Of a DNA stretch of 64,000 nt, positions 1 to 7,642 are shown piece by piece. The notes beneath the pieces were generated by a model, which was not told the DNA's origin, made no database searches, and worked only from the letters and a program-made list of their open reading frames with translations. Source of the DNA: Sphingomonas sp. RIT328. Lineage in GTDB: Bacteria; Pseudomonadota; Alphaproteobacteria; Sphingomonadales; Sphingomonadaceae. The DNA lies in the NCBI RefSeq assembly GCF_000632225.1, contig NZ_JFYV01000045.1, positions 62,001 to 126,000 on the forward strand. The letters run 5' to 3'. The position numbers were made by a program, and so were the translations under genes. How positions within the stretch are numbered: position 1 is the first letter of the stretch; every line of letters starts with the position of its first letter.

Positions 1-188
1 CCGTGCTGACGCCATGCGGCCACCAGGCGCAGAGACCCCTGTATGCTGAGACCGAGTTCGTCGGCCAGCCGTCGGTCGTCGTCGAGGCTTGGTCTCGCTA
101 TTTCAAGGTAGCGCCTGATCAGGCCGACCCTCCGGCGGATCTCCTCACGCCGAGACGGGAACACTCCCGTGAGATCCACTTCGTCCAC
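1..188 (-). CDS. Possible transposase/integrase N-terminus, cut by window edge
   Basis: A minus-strand frame runs from a GTG at 188 off the left edge. It is preceded by a good ribosome binding site (GGAGG, about 7 nt upstream). The 62 visible residues are charged and helical (SRREEIRRRVGLIRRYLE), followed by a segment that looks like a helix-turn-helix (LADELGLSIQGSLRLVAAW). N-terminal HTH segments of this kind occur in Mu/TnsB-type DDE transposases, but no catalytic domain is in view, so the family is inference. The same frame stays open upstream of the GTG to about 460 and reads plausibly (for example TVLAPVVIYDEKLFASGSSA), so the true start could be further upstream. Confidence 0.35.
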   Translation of the reverse strand, partial: MDEVDLTGVFPSRREEIRRRVGLIRRYLEIARPSLDDDRRLADELGLSIQGSLRLVAAWRQH

Positions 189-1032
189 CTGTATTCCTCC
201 CAACGCAGAGCTTCCGCTCGCGAACAACTTCTCGTCATAGATGACGACCGGCGCGAGGACGGTCTGTCGGGCCTGTGTTGCGACCAGACTTCGAAAAGCC
301 CCCACGCCGAATTGCTCCCCCGCCGACGACGGGCGGCCTCGATCGCGCTGCCGGCCGCCTCTCGGCCGAAGCCACGGTTTGGCGACGGCGCCACTTGAGG
401 CGCAAGGCACCGCCGTCCGACCGATCGCATTCTCGCACGTCTTCAAGAGCGGCAGCGCGGGTCATCGTGCCTGAATCGGGGCAGAGGCGCGACGGGCCCG
501 CCGACTGGCAGTTCGGATCGTCGCGATGATCACATCGGACACGCATGTGGCTCCTGCGGCGGCGGCTGCCTTGCGTTGGCTGAGCCGCTTGGACCGTACC
601 TGCGATCTCGCGCATCGGCTTTCAATTGCTGCCCGGAGCCGTATGAGCGGCTTTGCGGAGCCTTCCGGCAGGGGCCAGCTCCGAATGGCTTCGCGCCGCT
701 CGGCTGCGGCGCGGAAGTCGCTTTCAGCGCCACGGGCGGGTGCTCTCAATAATCGACGAAGGGCCCTTCGGGTCGCCTCGCCGCCAGCCGTCGACCGCAG
801 GTCGACGTGTCGAATGTCGCCGGCGCGAGGACGGTCGCTACGTGTCCTGAGATACATCCACGCATACTGCGCAGCCGCGACTACATGGCCGGGTCCACCG
901 GCGGCGGGAGTAGGCGGACAGGCGGTCGTCAGGGACGAAGCAGAACGGTGCCTCGCTCCGGGACCGATGAGCCGCACTAGTCTGCACGCCGTTGGGGGGC
1001 GGCGCGATGCGTCGCCATCGTGGGATATGCGC
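189..1032. other. No confident gene (decayed or non-coding stretch)
   Basis: Open frames exist on both strands, but all are Arg/Ala/Pro-rich and lack recognisable motifs, which is typical of chance frames in high-GC DNA. A short minus-strand stretch next to the transposase-like fragment (about 190 to 330) reads like protein and may be its upstream part. I see no RNA gene, repeat or promoter that I could defend here. Confidence 0.5.
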
Positions 1033-1314
1033 TCAGCCTTCGACCAACAGACGCGACAGGGCGACCACCCGCTCCGGCCTTGCCCGATAGATGAGGGAGC
1101 GGCTCCGGCGCTCCTGATCGACGACGCCGGCGGCGAGCAGGATCTTCAGGTGGTTGGAGAGCGTCGCCTTGTGCATGCCGATGCGGTCGCTGATCTCGCC
1201 CGCGGCCATGCCGTCGTCTCCGGCCTCGACGAGCATCCGGTATACCGTGAGACGCACGTCGTGGGCGAGAGCGGCAAGAGTGCTGACGGCCGGCTTGGTT
1301 TCCATGGTTTTCAT
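1033..1314 (-). CDS. ArsR-family winged helix-turn-helix regulator
   Basis: This 93-residue protein is a compact winged HTH of the ArsR/SmtB type. The N-terminus (LAALAHDVRLTVYRMLVEAG) matches the family's 'reduce-to-low-activity' opening helices. The recognition helix is MHKATLSNHLKILLAAGVV and a wing follows (RRSRSLIYRA). It lacks a CxC metal-binding motif, so it is probably not a classical arsenic sensor. Two in-frame ATGs are possible, at 1314 and 1305, and neither has a strong Shine-Dalgarno. A perfect inverted repeat overlaps the first start and suggests autoregulation. The gene is divergent from the 1458 gene and may control it. Confidence 0.8.
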   Translation of the reverse strand: MKTMETKPAVSTLAALAHDVRLTVYRMLVEAGDDGMAAGEISDRIGMHKATLSNHLKILLAAGVVDQERRSRSLIYRARPERVVALSRLLVEG

Positions 1315-1323
1315 ATAATGAAA
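1309..1323. promoter_or_regulatory. Inverted repeat at the ArsR gene start, putative operator
   Basis: TTTCAT-ATA-ATGAAA is a perfect 6-bp inverted repeat with a 3-nt spacer. It covers the first possible start codon of the ArsR-type gene. ArsR-family repressors commonly bind AT-rich imperfect palindromes at their own promoters, so autoregulation is the simple reading. Binding itself is inference. Confidence 0.45.
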
Positions 1324-1457
1324 CCGATTGGTGGCGGCAACGACGGATCGACGCACTGACGACAAAAGTTATTATGATAGTTGTTGTATTATCAAACATA
1401 CACGACTATGTGGGCGTCGAGGCTAGCCCGCCGACGCGGGGGCCGAGGAGAACCATC

Positions 1458-2186
1458 ATGACGCTTCAGACCGTCGATGTCCCATGCGCCTTGCCAGGCC
1501 TCATGTCGCGCGAAGCCGGCCCGATCGCCGATCCGCTGGCCTGCGACCACCCGGACGACCTGGTCGTCCCAACCACCGCCCGACGCCTCCAGCGTCTCGC
1601 CATCGTCGCCGCCGACGTCGGCGCGCGGTTCGCCCGGGAGGCGATCCCCCACGATCCGGTGGCCTGGCTTCTCGCTCCGCGCGGCCTCTTCGGCGGCGCG
1701 TGCGCTCTCGACGCCTGCCAGGAGCGTGACGCCTTCGTCCGGGCGACCCTGCTCCACGGGCTATCGCTCGGACTGGACGCCGATGGCGACGACATCGACG
1801 CCCTGCTCGCCATGGAAGTGGACGACGATGAGGACGTCATGGGCGAGGAGACGCCGTCGCATGCCCCGCAGGCGTCGCGGGGTTCGGAGCGGCTGTTCAC
1901 CGGCACCGTCGAGGGTCGGGTGGGAGCGGGCGGCCGCTGCCTGCAGGCGTTCTGCGCGACGGTCGCCCCCGACGAGGAGGTATTCCGTCGGCGGCTCAGC
2001 GTCCGCTACGGCGAGGCCCTCGGGGCGGCGGCCGTCGTCCAGGAGGGCTTCGATCCGGACGGCGCGGTCACCAAGACGCTGCTGTCGGACGCGGTGCGCC
2101 GCATGCTGGCGACTGTGGCGCGCGATCCGGGCGTCGACCTCGGACTGGGGCTCGACTTGCAGGTCGAGCAGCGGTTCGCGGCGTGA
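1458..2186 (+). CDS. Hypothetical protein coupled to an exonuclease gene
   Basis: This encodes 242 residues. I chose the ATG at 1458 because GAGGAGAA lies just upstream; an in-frame ATG at 1374 lies in the AT-rich divergent promoter region and has no such site. The central part (about residues 70 to 115, DPVAWLLAPRGLFGGACALD and onward) resembles the antitoxin-like Xre/MbcA/ParS (DUF2384-type) region that ends many plasmid and island proteins, but the match is by eye only. A very acidic stretch follows. The stop codon overlaps the GTG of the exonuclease gene (GTGA), so the two are translated together and probably act together. Confidence 0.7.
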   Translation: MTLQTVDVPCALPGLMSREAGPIADPLACDHPDDLVVPTTARRLQRLAIVAADVGARFAREAIPHDPVAWLLAPRGLFGGACALDACQERDAFVRATLLHGLSLGLDADGDDIDALLAMEVDDDEDVMGEETPSHAPQASRGSERLFTGTVEGRVGAGGRCLQAFCATVAPDEEVFRRRLSVRYGEALGAAAVVQEGFDPDGAVTKTLLSDAVRRMLATVARDPGVDLGLGLDLQVEQRFAA

Positions 2187-3088
2187 GGCCCCCTCCCCCC
2201 GAGGACGTCGCGAGCGTGCCCGTCCCGATCGGCACCCTCGCCCGCGCGCTAGATCGCCATCCCGACTACCGGGTCCTCCGGCGCGTCGGCCGCATGGAGC
2301 GCCGCGAGGCGGGCTACGCGCGGACGGGCGAGCTCAGCGTCTGCGTGCTCGACGTGGAGACGATGGGGCTGGACCACCGGACCGATCGGATCATCGAGCT
2401 GTCGCTGCAGACGGTCCGCATCAACGCTCACGGCCGCATCGTCTCGACCGGCCGCAACAACAGCTGGCTGGAGGATCCCGGCATGCCGATCCCGCCCGAG
2501 ATCGTGAAGGTCACCGGCATCACCGACGCCGACGTCGCCGGCCGGTCGATCTCGGAGGGCGAGGCGTACGGCGAGCTGACGACGGCCGACCTCCTCCTCA
2601 GCCACAACGCGGCGTTCGACCGCCCCTTCGTGGACATGCGCTTCGACCTTCCCCCGCTGCCGTGGATCTGCAGCCTGAACGATCTGGACTGGAAGGCGCA
2701 CGGCTTCGACGGGCGTTCGCTGACGCAGCTCCTGCTGCAGTGCGGATGGTTCTTCGAGGCGCACCGCGCCGCCGGCGACGTCAACGCGCTCCTGCACCTT
2801 CTCGACCATCGCCTCGATGGCGGCGGGACGGTCATGAAGGAGCTGCTCGTCAACGCCGCCCGGCCGACCTGGATCGTCGAGGCGGTGGGTGCCCCGATGT
2901 CCGCCAGGGGCGCCCTCAAGGCGCGAGGCTATCGCTGGGATGCCGATCGCCGCACCTGGTGGCGGACGGTCGCCGATGCCGACGGCCAGGCGGAGCAGGA
3001 CTGGGCGATCGACCACGTCTACGGCGGCCTGCACAGCCCCGTCGTCAGGGGAATGACCTGGAAGGAGCGGTACGCCGCGACACCCTGA
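2183..3088 (+). CDS. DnaQ-like DEDDh 3'-5' exonuclease
   Basis: This 301-residue protein has the three exonuclease motifs in order: ExoI DVET (Asp57, Glu59), ExoII HNAAFDRPF (Asp146), and ExoIII with His194 and Asp199 (HRAAGD). That makes it a DEDDh enzyme of the DnaQ/RNase T fold, cutting single-stranded DNA or RNA from the 3' end. The first 50 residues and last 80 are not typical of polymerase epsilon subunits, so it is a standalone nuclease. The GTG start overlaps the stop of the preceding gene. Genes like this are common on sphingomonad plasmids and islands; the natural substrate is not visible from sequence. Confidence 0.88.
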   Translation: MRPPPPEDVASVPVPIGTLARALDRHPDYRVLRRVGRMERREAGYARTGELSVCVLDVETMGLDHRTDRIIELSLQTVRINAHGRIVSTGRNNSWLEDPGMPIPPEIVKVTGITDADVAGRSISEGEAYGELTTADLLLSHNAAFDRPFVDMRFDLPPLPWICSLNDLDWKAHGFDGRSLTQLLLQCGWFFEAHRAAGDVNALLHLLDHRLDGGGTVMKELLVNAARPTWIVEAVGAPMSARGALKARGYRWDADRRTWWRTVADADGQAEQDWAIDHVYGGLHSPVVRGMTWKERYAATP

Positions 3089-3176
3089 CAGGTCAGAGCC
3101 ACAAGCGCCCGGTCGCCCGTGAGGGTGAACACGGCAAGGACAGTCCGACGCTAGACGCCGACCCGCTTGGGTCCAA

Positions 3177-3572
3177 TCAGTGCGTCGCCCTCGATGGCGA
3201 CGGCTGGGGGCCGAAGCCGGCGAGCAGGTCGTAGCGGGACGAGCCGGCGACATCCGCCAGTCGCGCCGCCTCGTCGCTTTCGGCGGTCACGTAGGGAGCG
3301 TCAGCGGCCCGCGCCTCTGCCGCCTTCAGGGCCATGTCGTCGCCGTGGAACGCCGCGAGGACCACGCCCGGACGGGAGACGAGCCTGGCGCCGAGGGGCA
3401 GGAAGCCCTTGAGCACCGCGCCGCAGTCCAGTTCGGCTCGGCCGGGGCGGAGGGCGACCGCGGCGGCGGCATCGGTTTCGAAGATCACGCCGCGATAGGT
3501 GCCGTCGTAGCAGTGCAGCTCGAGATATGCGGGCTGCTCCGTGCGAACGTATCGCACCTCGGGATACTTCAC
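3177..3572 (-). CDS. Hypothetical protein, 131 aa
   Basis: The frame has a GTG start with a strong AAGGAG site about 8 nt upstream and protein-like composition throughout. The N-terminal half looks like a small beta-rich domain (YLELHCYDGTYRGVIFETDA). The C-terminal third is Ala/Asp-rich and ends in a low-complexity tail. I recognise no family. It is convergent with the exonuclease gene. Confidence 0.65.
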   Translation of the reverse strand: MKYPEVRYVRTEQPAYLELHCYDGTYRGVIFETDAAAAVALRPGRAELDCGAVLKGFLPLGARLVSRPGVVLAAFHGDDMALKAAEARAADAPYVTAESDEAARLADVAGSSRYDLLAGFGPQPSPSRATH

Positions 3573-3922
3573 TTTCGATCTCCTTTCATCGTCGAATGGG
3601 CGACATCGCGCCGCGCGCCGTTCATCCCTGACAAACCTTCCGTGGCACTGACGTCGTCGTCATCCATTCGGGTTTCTGTCTAGCGCGATACGGTCGCTCC
3701 TACAGAGGGGATCGGAGGCGCACCGGGCGCCGATCAGGTTCTCGAGCCGTCATCGAACGGCTTCATGGGGACCTATCCATTGCATGGAGCCGTCCACCGT
3801 GACCATTGCGGAGGAACGTGTGCCGCCGAGCACCGCCGCACCCGTGTTGCTCGGTGGTTTTGAACTCGTCCGGACGATCGCCGGCTCGCTCGACGTCGGC
3901 GCGAGAGCCGGCGTCGAAGAGG
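3573..3922. other. Intergenic stretch, no gene seen
   Basis: About 350 bp between two minus-strand genes. A 6-bp inverted repeat (AGCCGT/ACGGCT, near 3743 to 3762) could form a weak hairpin downstream of nothing in particular. It has no T-run, so I do not call a terminator. Confidence 0.4.
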
Positions 3923-5596
3923 TTACGCCGCCTTCAGATCACCGTCGTTCGCGGCGGTGGGACCCGGCGCGGGGTCGACTGCGCAGGTGTCGTAGTCGCC
4001 CCAGCCTCGCACCTTCGGAAAGTATGGTGCGTCTTCGAGCAGCACGTGCAGCTTGGTCCGGGTGGGCGATCCCGGTTCGGCTGGATCGAACGTCTCGGCG
4101 AGGATGATGCCAGGTAGATGCGTGACGAGCACTGGATCCTCATAGCCGCTGCCGGTCGCGTCGATCAGGACGTGCGAGCGAACACGACGCCTGCAGGGAT
4201 CCGTATCGGCCACGTCGTCCTTGAGCGAAAACTCGGTGACCCAGACGTATCGGGGCAGTTGCATGCCGGAGACCTCGTTCTTCAGCTCCTCGTCGACCAT
4301 GTTGCGCATCAGCCGCCGCTTGTACTTCCAGCCGAGCGTCAGATACGTCCTCGCGACGAGGTCGTTCGCTGCCGTCGCGTAGAATGCCGGATCCACGGCC
4401 CAATCCTCGAGGGAGAGCCCGGGATGCTCGTCCCTCAGGTGCTGCGCGCGATTCTTGGCGACGCGCGACACCTTGTCCCGCGCGAGCGTCTCCGCCACCT
4501 CTGCCTTGATGAATACCTTGTTTGGGAGCGGGACGATCAGGAACAGCGCGTCGTCCAGGGTATAGTCGTCGGGCCCTCGGTCTTCTCCGCAGGGGGCGGC
4601 ATTCGAGGTCGACTGCTTGCCGACGGCCAATGGGAGATAGACGCCGCGCTGATCGTCGTGCACGAGGATGTGTTCGACGCGATCGCCGGTCGTCGCGCCG
4701 TACTTCGGGCTTGATCCGGCATGCGTGCCGCCCAGCCGAGTCCCGACCGCGATCACGGCATGACCGACGCCCTCCCCCCTGCGCAGTCCGACGATCACCG
4801 GAATACCCGAATCCAGGTACCGGGTGATCTTGCGTCGCGGATGTTCGTCCCAGCCCGTCTCCCCGTCGCTGCCGTAAAAGATCGGGAATTCGCCCATCGC
4901 ACGAAGCGCCCGCACCATGTTGTCGTCGGTGAGGTAGTCGGAGCCTGCCGGCAGCGAGCGTGCGAGGAAGGAGTCGGTCGGCGTGAGCGCGGCCTCGGTG
5001 ATGTCCGTGATCGAGAACCAGGGCATCGCGTATCGATTGTGGAAGTGCCTTCCGGCGGTCCAGATGGTGGCTTGTGCGCAGGCGCCCGTCCGCTTGTCCT
5101 GCTCCGTCACGGGGACGCCCTTCACGACCAGCTCGGCGCCCAGGACGTGGACCCGAAAATCCGATCGGACGGCGATCTCGGTTCCCGGCTTTTCGAAGTG
5201 GCTCGTCGACACGATCGCGCTGCCGACGGGCGCGTGCCCCAAGGGGCGGATGACTATGTGGCCGAGATAATGCTCGGTCGCTGCCTCGAGCTCACGCGCA
5301 GTCTCCCCCTTCGTCGGGGCGGACAGGGCGGGACCCACGTCGACGGCGAAGAAGTGGATCCGGCGGCAGAACCGCGGCCTCTGGCGGTAGAGCGTCGAGT
5401 AGAAGTTGGCGAATGCGTCCGAGAAGTCGCGGTCGATATACGCAGTCTCCTCGAGGCACTGAACCGCGCCGCATTCGCGGAAGGTCCGGAGGAGCTGGGG
5501 CAGGACGCGGCTTTCTCCGTTGCGGTCGAGATCCTTCCGCAGATCGTCCCAGTTGCGGTCCGACTTCAGGTCGGAGTAGTCGAATTCCGCGCGCAC
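3923..5596 (-). CDS. Papain-like cysteine protease, conflict-region protein
   Basis: This 557-residue protein starts with GTG. The middle carries a papain/C39-like arrangement: Gln166 ahead of Cys173 (TGACAQATIW), His279 (GVGHAVIAVG) and Asp314/Asp315 (EHILVHDDQRG), giving a C-H-D order with a possible oxyanion Gln. The roughly 150 residues before and 240 after are unassigned and may recognise a target or couple to a sensor. No signal peptide or membrane segment is seen, so it should be cytoplasmic. It lies 18 nt behind a 64-residue basic protein gene and close to an XRE regulator, in a region full of protease and TIR genes, which suggests a defence or self-killing role. The function is inferred from fold and context only. 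Confidence 0.65.
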   Translation of the reverse strand: MRAEFDYSDLKSDRNWDDLRKDLDRNGESRVLPQLLRTFRECGAVQCLEETAYIDRDFSDAFANFYSTLYRQRPRFCRRIHFFAVDVGPALSAPTKGETARELEAATEHYLGHIVIRPLGHAPVGSAIVSTSHFEKPGTEIAVRSDFRVHVLGAELVVKGVPVTEQDKRTGACAQATIWTAGRHFHNRYAMPWFSITDITEAALTPTDSFLARSLPAGSDYLTDDNMVRALRAMGEFPIFYGSDGETGWDEHPRRKITRYLDSGIPVIVGLRRGEGVGHAVIAVGTRLGGTHAGSSPKYGATTGDRVEHILVHDDQRGVYLPLAVGKQSTSNAAPCGEDRGPDDYTLDDALFLIVPLPNKVFIKAEVAETLARDKVSRVAKNRAQHLRDEHPGLSLEDWAVDPAFYATAANDLVARTYLTLGWKYKRRLMRNMVDEELKNEVSGMQLPRYVWVTEFSLKDDVADTDPCRRRVRSHVLIDATGSGYEDPVLVTHLPGIILAETFDPAEPGSPTRTKLHVLLEDAPYFPKVRGWGDYDTCAVDPAPGPTAANDGDLKAA

Positions 5597-5614
5597 GGGT
5601 CGTCAGATCCGGCC

Positions 5615-5809
5615 TCAGGAGAGGCGGATCATCCCGAGCCGGTGCTCGGCCCTGTGCGACGACTCCTCGAGCATCTTGATCCGTTCGCGAGCCTGCTTGG
5701 ACGGCCCCGGATTGATGACGCCTTTGCGAGAGTCGGCCACTATGGTGCCCGACGAGCTGTTCGCACCCGTCCTAACGCTCTTCTTCGCCAAGGATGTCCT
5801 CTTGCTCAT
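5615..5809 (-). CDS. Small basic protein (64 aa) upstream of papain-like protease
   Basis: The start was set at the ATG at 5809, which follows GGAAGG; longer in-frame extensions read as non-coding. The protein is Ser/Lys/Arg-rich at the N-terminus and ends in a predicted helix (SKQARERIKMLEESSHRAEH). It has no known domain. Its stop lies 18 nt before the protease start, so the two form an operon. It could be an inhibitor, substrate or adaptor of the protease. Confidence 0.55.
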   Translation of the reverse strand: MSKRTSLAKKSVRTGANSSSGTIVADSRKGVINPGPSKQARERIKMLEESSHRAEHRLGMIRLS

Positions 5810-5927
5810 GCGAGATACCTTCCGATTCCATCGGCAGGGTGCGGCGACGCCATAGCCGACGTCGCTGCCCCCGACAAGCCAGGCTCCCAGGGCCGATTCG
5901 TCCCGAAACCGACAGGACGGTTGCCCG

Positions 5928-6263
5928 TCACGATCTCCCGCGCCCTTCTCGACCATCGCCGCCGTCTGGTTCGGTCAGGAGGGAGGTCAATCTTGAGATG
6001 TCGCCTGCGATCGCTTCGAGGAGACGCGCGACGCGCGCGTCGCGGACGGGCCTCGACGCGGCGACGCGTGCGTGCCGATCATCCAGCCACGTCGCCAGCG
6101 CTGTGGCGCACCGTACTCCGACGGGAACCTCCTCGTTGAGCAGCTTGCTGTAGTGCCCTTGGCTGATGCCGCAGGCGCGGCTGACCTGCATCTGCGTCAG
6201 ACCCAGCTTCCTACGACGCATCTCCACGAGCCGCACCAGCTCCCTGCCACTTCGAAGAACCAT
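5928..6263 (-). CDS. XRE-type helix-turn-helix regulator
   Basis: This 111-residue protein has an XRE HTH near its start (MRRRKLGLTQMQVSRACGIS, then QGHYSKLLNEE). The rest is a short helical region and a Gly/Arg-rich tail. ATG 6263 was preferred to an ATG at 6299, because the latter lies inside AT-rich repeats that look like the promoter/operator. It is upstream of, and on the same strand as, the small basic protein and papain-like protease genes, so it probably controls them. Confidence 0.75.
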   Translation of the reverse strand: MVLRSGRELVRLVEMRRRKLGLTQMQVSRACGISQGHYSKLLNEEVPVGVRCATALATWLDDRHARVAASRPVRDARVARLLEAIAGDISRLTSLLTEPDGGDGREGRGRS

Positions 6264-6277
6264 TCGAGAAAATATGC

Positions 6278-6296
6278 ATGAATATTTATGAATATT
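6278..6296. promoter_or_regulatory. AT-rich tandem repeat upstream of the XRE gene
   Basis: ATGAATATT occurs twice in direct tandem (6278-6286 and 6288-6296) in an AT-rich patch that stands out from its GC-rich surroundings. It is 15 to 33 nt upstream of the chosen XRE start, a position expected for the promoter and operator of a self-regulating XRE repressor. Confidence 0.4.
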
Positions 6297-6569
6297 CAAG
6301 TAGCCTTTACTTCTTTATTCCGGCGTTGCCACCGTCGTAGCGACCTCCGCACGAGGCTCGTCGTGCGCCACCCCAGCTACCTTCTCAGGATTGATCCGGA
6401 AGGCGCGCATCGATCACGACCGCCGAGGATATCCGTTCGGGCCGAAGTTGATCCCGACGTGCGTTCAGGCTCGGACCAGCCAGCAGCGGCTCGCACGTCC
6501 TCTCTCGCCCGACCCGTGCACGCTCGGTCGGTCCGTCGGATGGTCATGACGTCTTAATCTATCGGGTCG
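6297..6569. other. Divergent intergenic region
   Basis: This lies between the minus-strand XRE gene and the plus-strand HNH-type gene. No coding frame is convincing. It must hold the promoter of the HNH-type gene, but I cannot place it. Confidence 0.4.
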
Positions 6570-7112
6570 ATGATCCGCCGCATGTCCGGCATTCCATCGA
6601 AGACCCTCCACGTGGCCTGGGCTGGCCTCAAGGGCGATCGCTGCTCCACCCCGACTTGCGGGCGGGTGCCTGAGGTGCGCCTCGTGCTGCATCACGATCA
6701 TCTCGCGAACTTCGCGCGCGCCGAGCTTCTCAGACTCTTGAAAGCGAAGGGTTTGGAGGGCCGCCACGGTCAGATCTGGCAGATGCATGCCGCGGATCTG
6801 CGGCGGCTGAGCCTCGTCCGCTTCGCACCGGCGTGGATATGCGAGGAATGCAACCATGGCGACGGCAGAGGCAAGGACAGGAGGTACCGTGGCCGGACCA
6901 CCCGCATGTATCCCTCGAGCTTCTCGATGACGCCGGCAGAACTGCGACGGACGACAGGTCCGAACGGCTGGGACGAAGCAGCCAAGGAGATCTGGCATGG
7001 CGCTCGTCTTGATCATCGGCGGCGTCGGACTGTAATCCGGCAGTGGGCGGTCACCGTGGCGCGAGCCGACGGAGCGGCGGGTCCGGCAGCTCCGAAGACG
7101 CTGCCGAACTGA
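6570..7112 (+). CDS. HNH / zinc-finger nuclease-like protein
   Basis: This 180-residue protein has paired zinc-type cysteines (Cys25, Cys30, then Cys91 and Cys94 in CEECNHGDGRGK) around a histidine cluster HHDH (41-44). The order C-x4-C, HHDH, CxxCN is that of treble-clef HNH and endonuclease VII-like enzymes, which cut DNA. The His/Asp cluster would supply the metal and catalytic residues. The C-terminal 70 residues are basic and lack a known domain. The start is uncertain: ATG 6570 has no clear ribosome binding site and ATG 6582 is also possible. A structural zinc protein without nuclease activity is an alternative. Confidence 0.6.
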   Translation: MIRRMSGIPSKTLHVAWAGLKGDRCSTPTCGRVPEVRLVLHHDHLANFARAELLRLLKAKGLEGRHGQIWQMHAADLRRLSLVRFAPAWICEECNHGDGRGKDRRYRGRTTRMYPSSFSMTPAELRRTTGPNGWDEAAKEIWHGARLDHRRRRTVIRQWAVTVARADGAAGPAAPKTLPN

Positions 7113-7642
7113 TGGGTGGGCGTCATCGGCCTCAGCTCCGAGCTTGTCGCCCGTTGAGCTCCCACCCGTAAGGCGGTCCCTCGAAAGTCCCGTTATGTCA
7201 GGACTCAGCGGCGGTAAGATGCGGCCCTCGGCCGGCGACACGCTTGGACAGCCGAAGCCGCCTGCCGACGAGACGAGCATGCATCCGCTGGCAGAGGGCT
7301 TGTATAGGTTCTGGTCGGCGGCGCGCTTCTTGGGGCAGCAGGCGCAGCCTGGGCCTCTTGCACTCGTGCCACGAGCCTTCGACCGTCTTGCGGGAAAGGC
7401 CTTACATCTATCGAAAAGGGCTTTCGTCTGCGGGCGACGGCGGCCGGTCCGACGTCCTGCACGCCGGTTATGAAACCACGCCATCCGTAGGGCGGCATAC
7501 CAGAAATGCTACCGAAGGCCTCGCCGGCGCCGGGACCATGCAATTGCGCCGATCCGGCTCGTTCAGACATTGCGTCCCCCCCGTTGTGCCGCTCATGATC
7601 TCGATGCTGCCACGGACGATGTCGGCGGTGGGAGAACGAGAA
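7113..7642. other. 530-bp gap, no supported gene
   Basis: Frames of about 100 codons exist on both strands but read as chance frames, Arg/Ala-rich with no motifs or ribosome binding sites. The upstream extension of the patatin frame into this region is also not protein-like. Confidence 0.45.

Noticed and set aside
526..1359. 277-codon plus-strand frame across the left gap and the ArsR gene
   Set aside because: No motif and it runs antisense to a convincing ArsR gene.
1477..3234. 585-codon open frame on the plus strand overlapping the hypothetical protein and exonuclease genes
   Set aside because: Arg/Pro/Ser-rich with no motifs; it is a shadow of the two real genes in another frame.
4721..6139. 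Long plus-strand frame opposite the papain-like protease
   Set aside because: Antisense shadow; the minus-strand frame has catalytic motifs and a ribosome-bound start.
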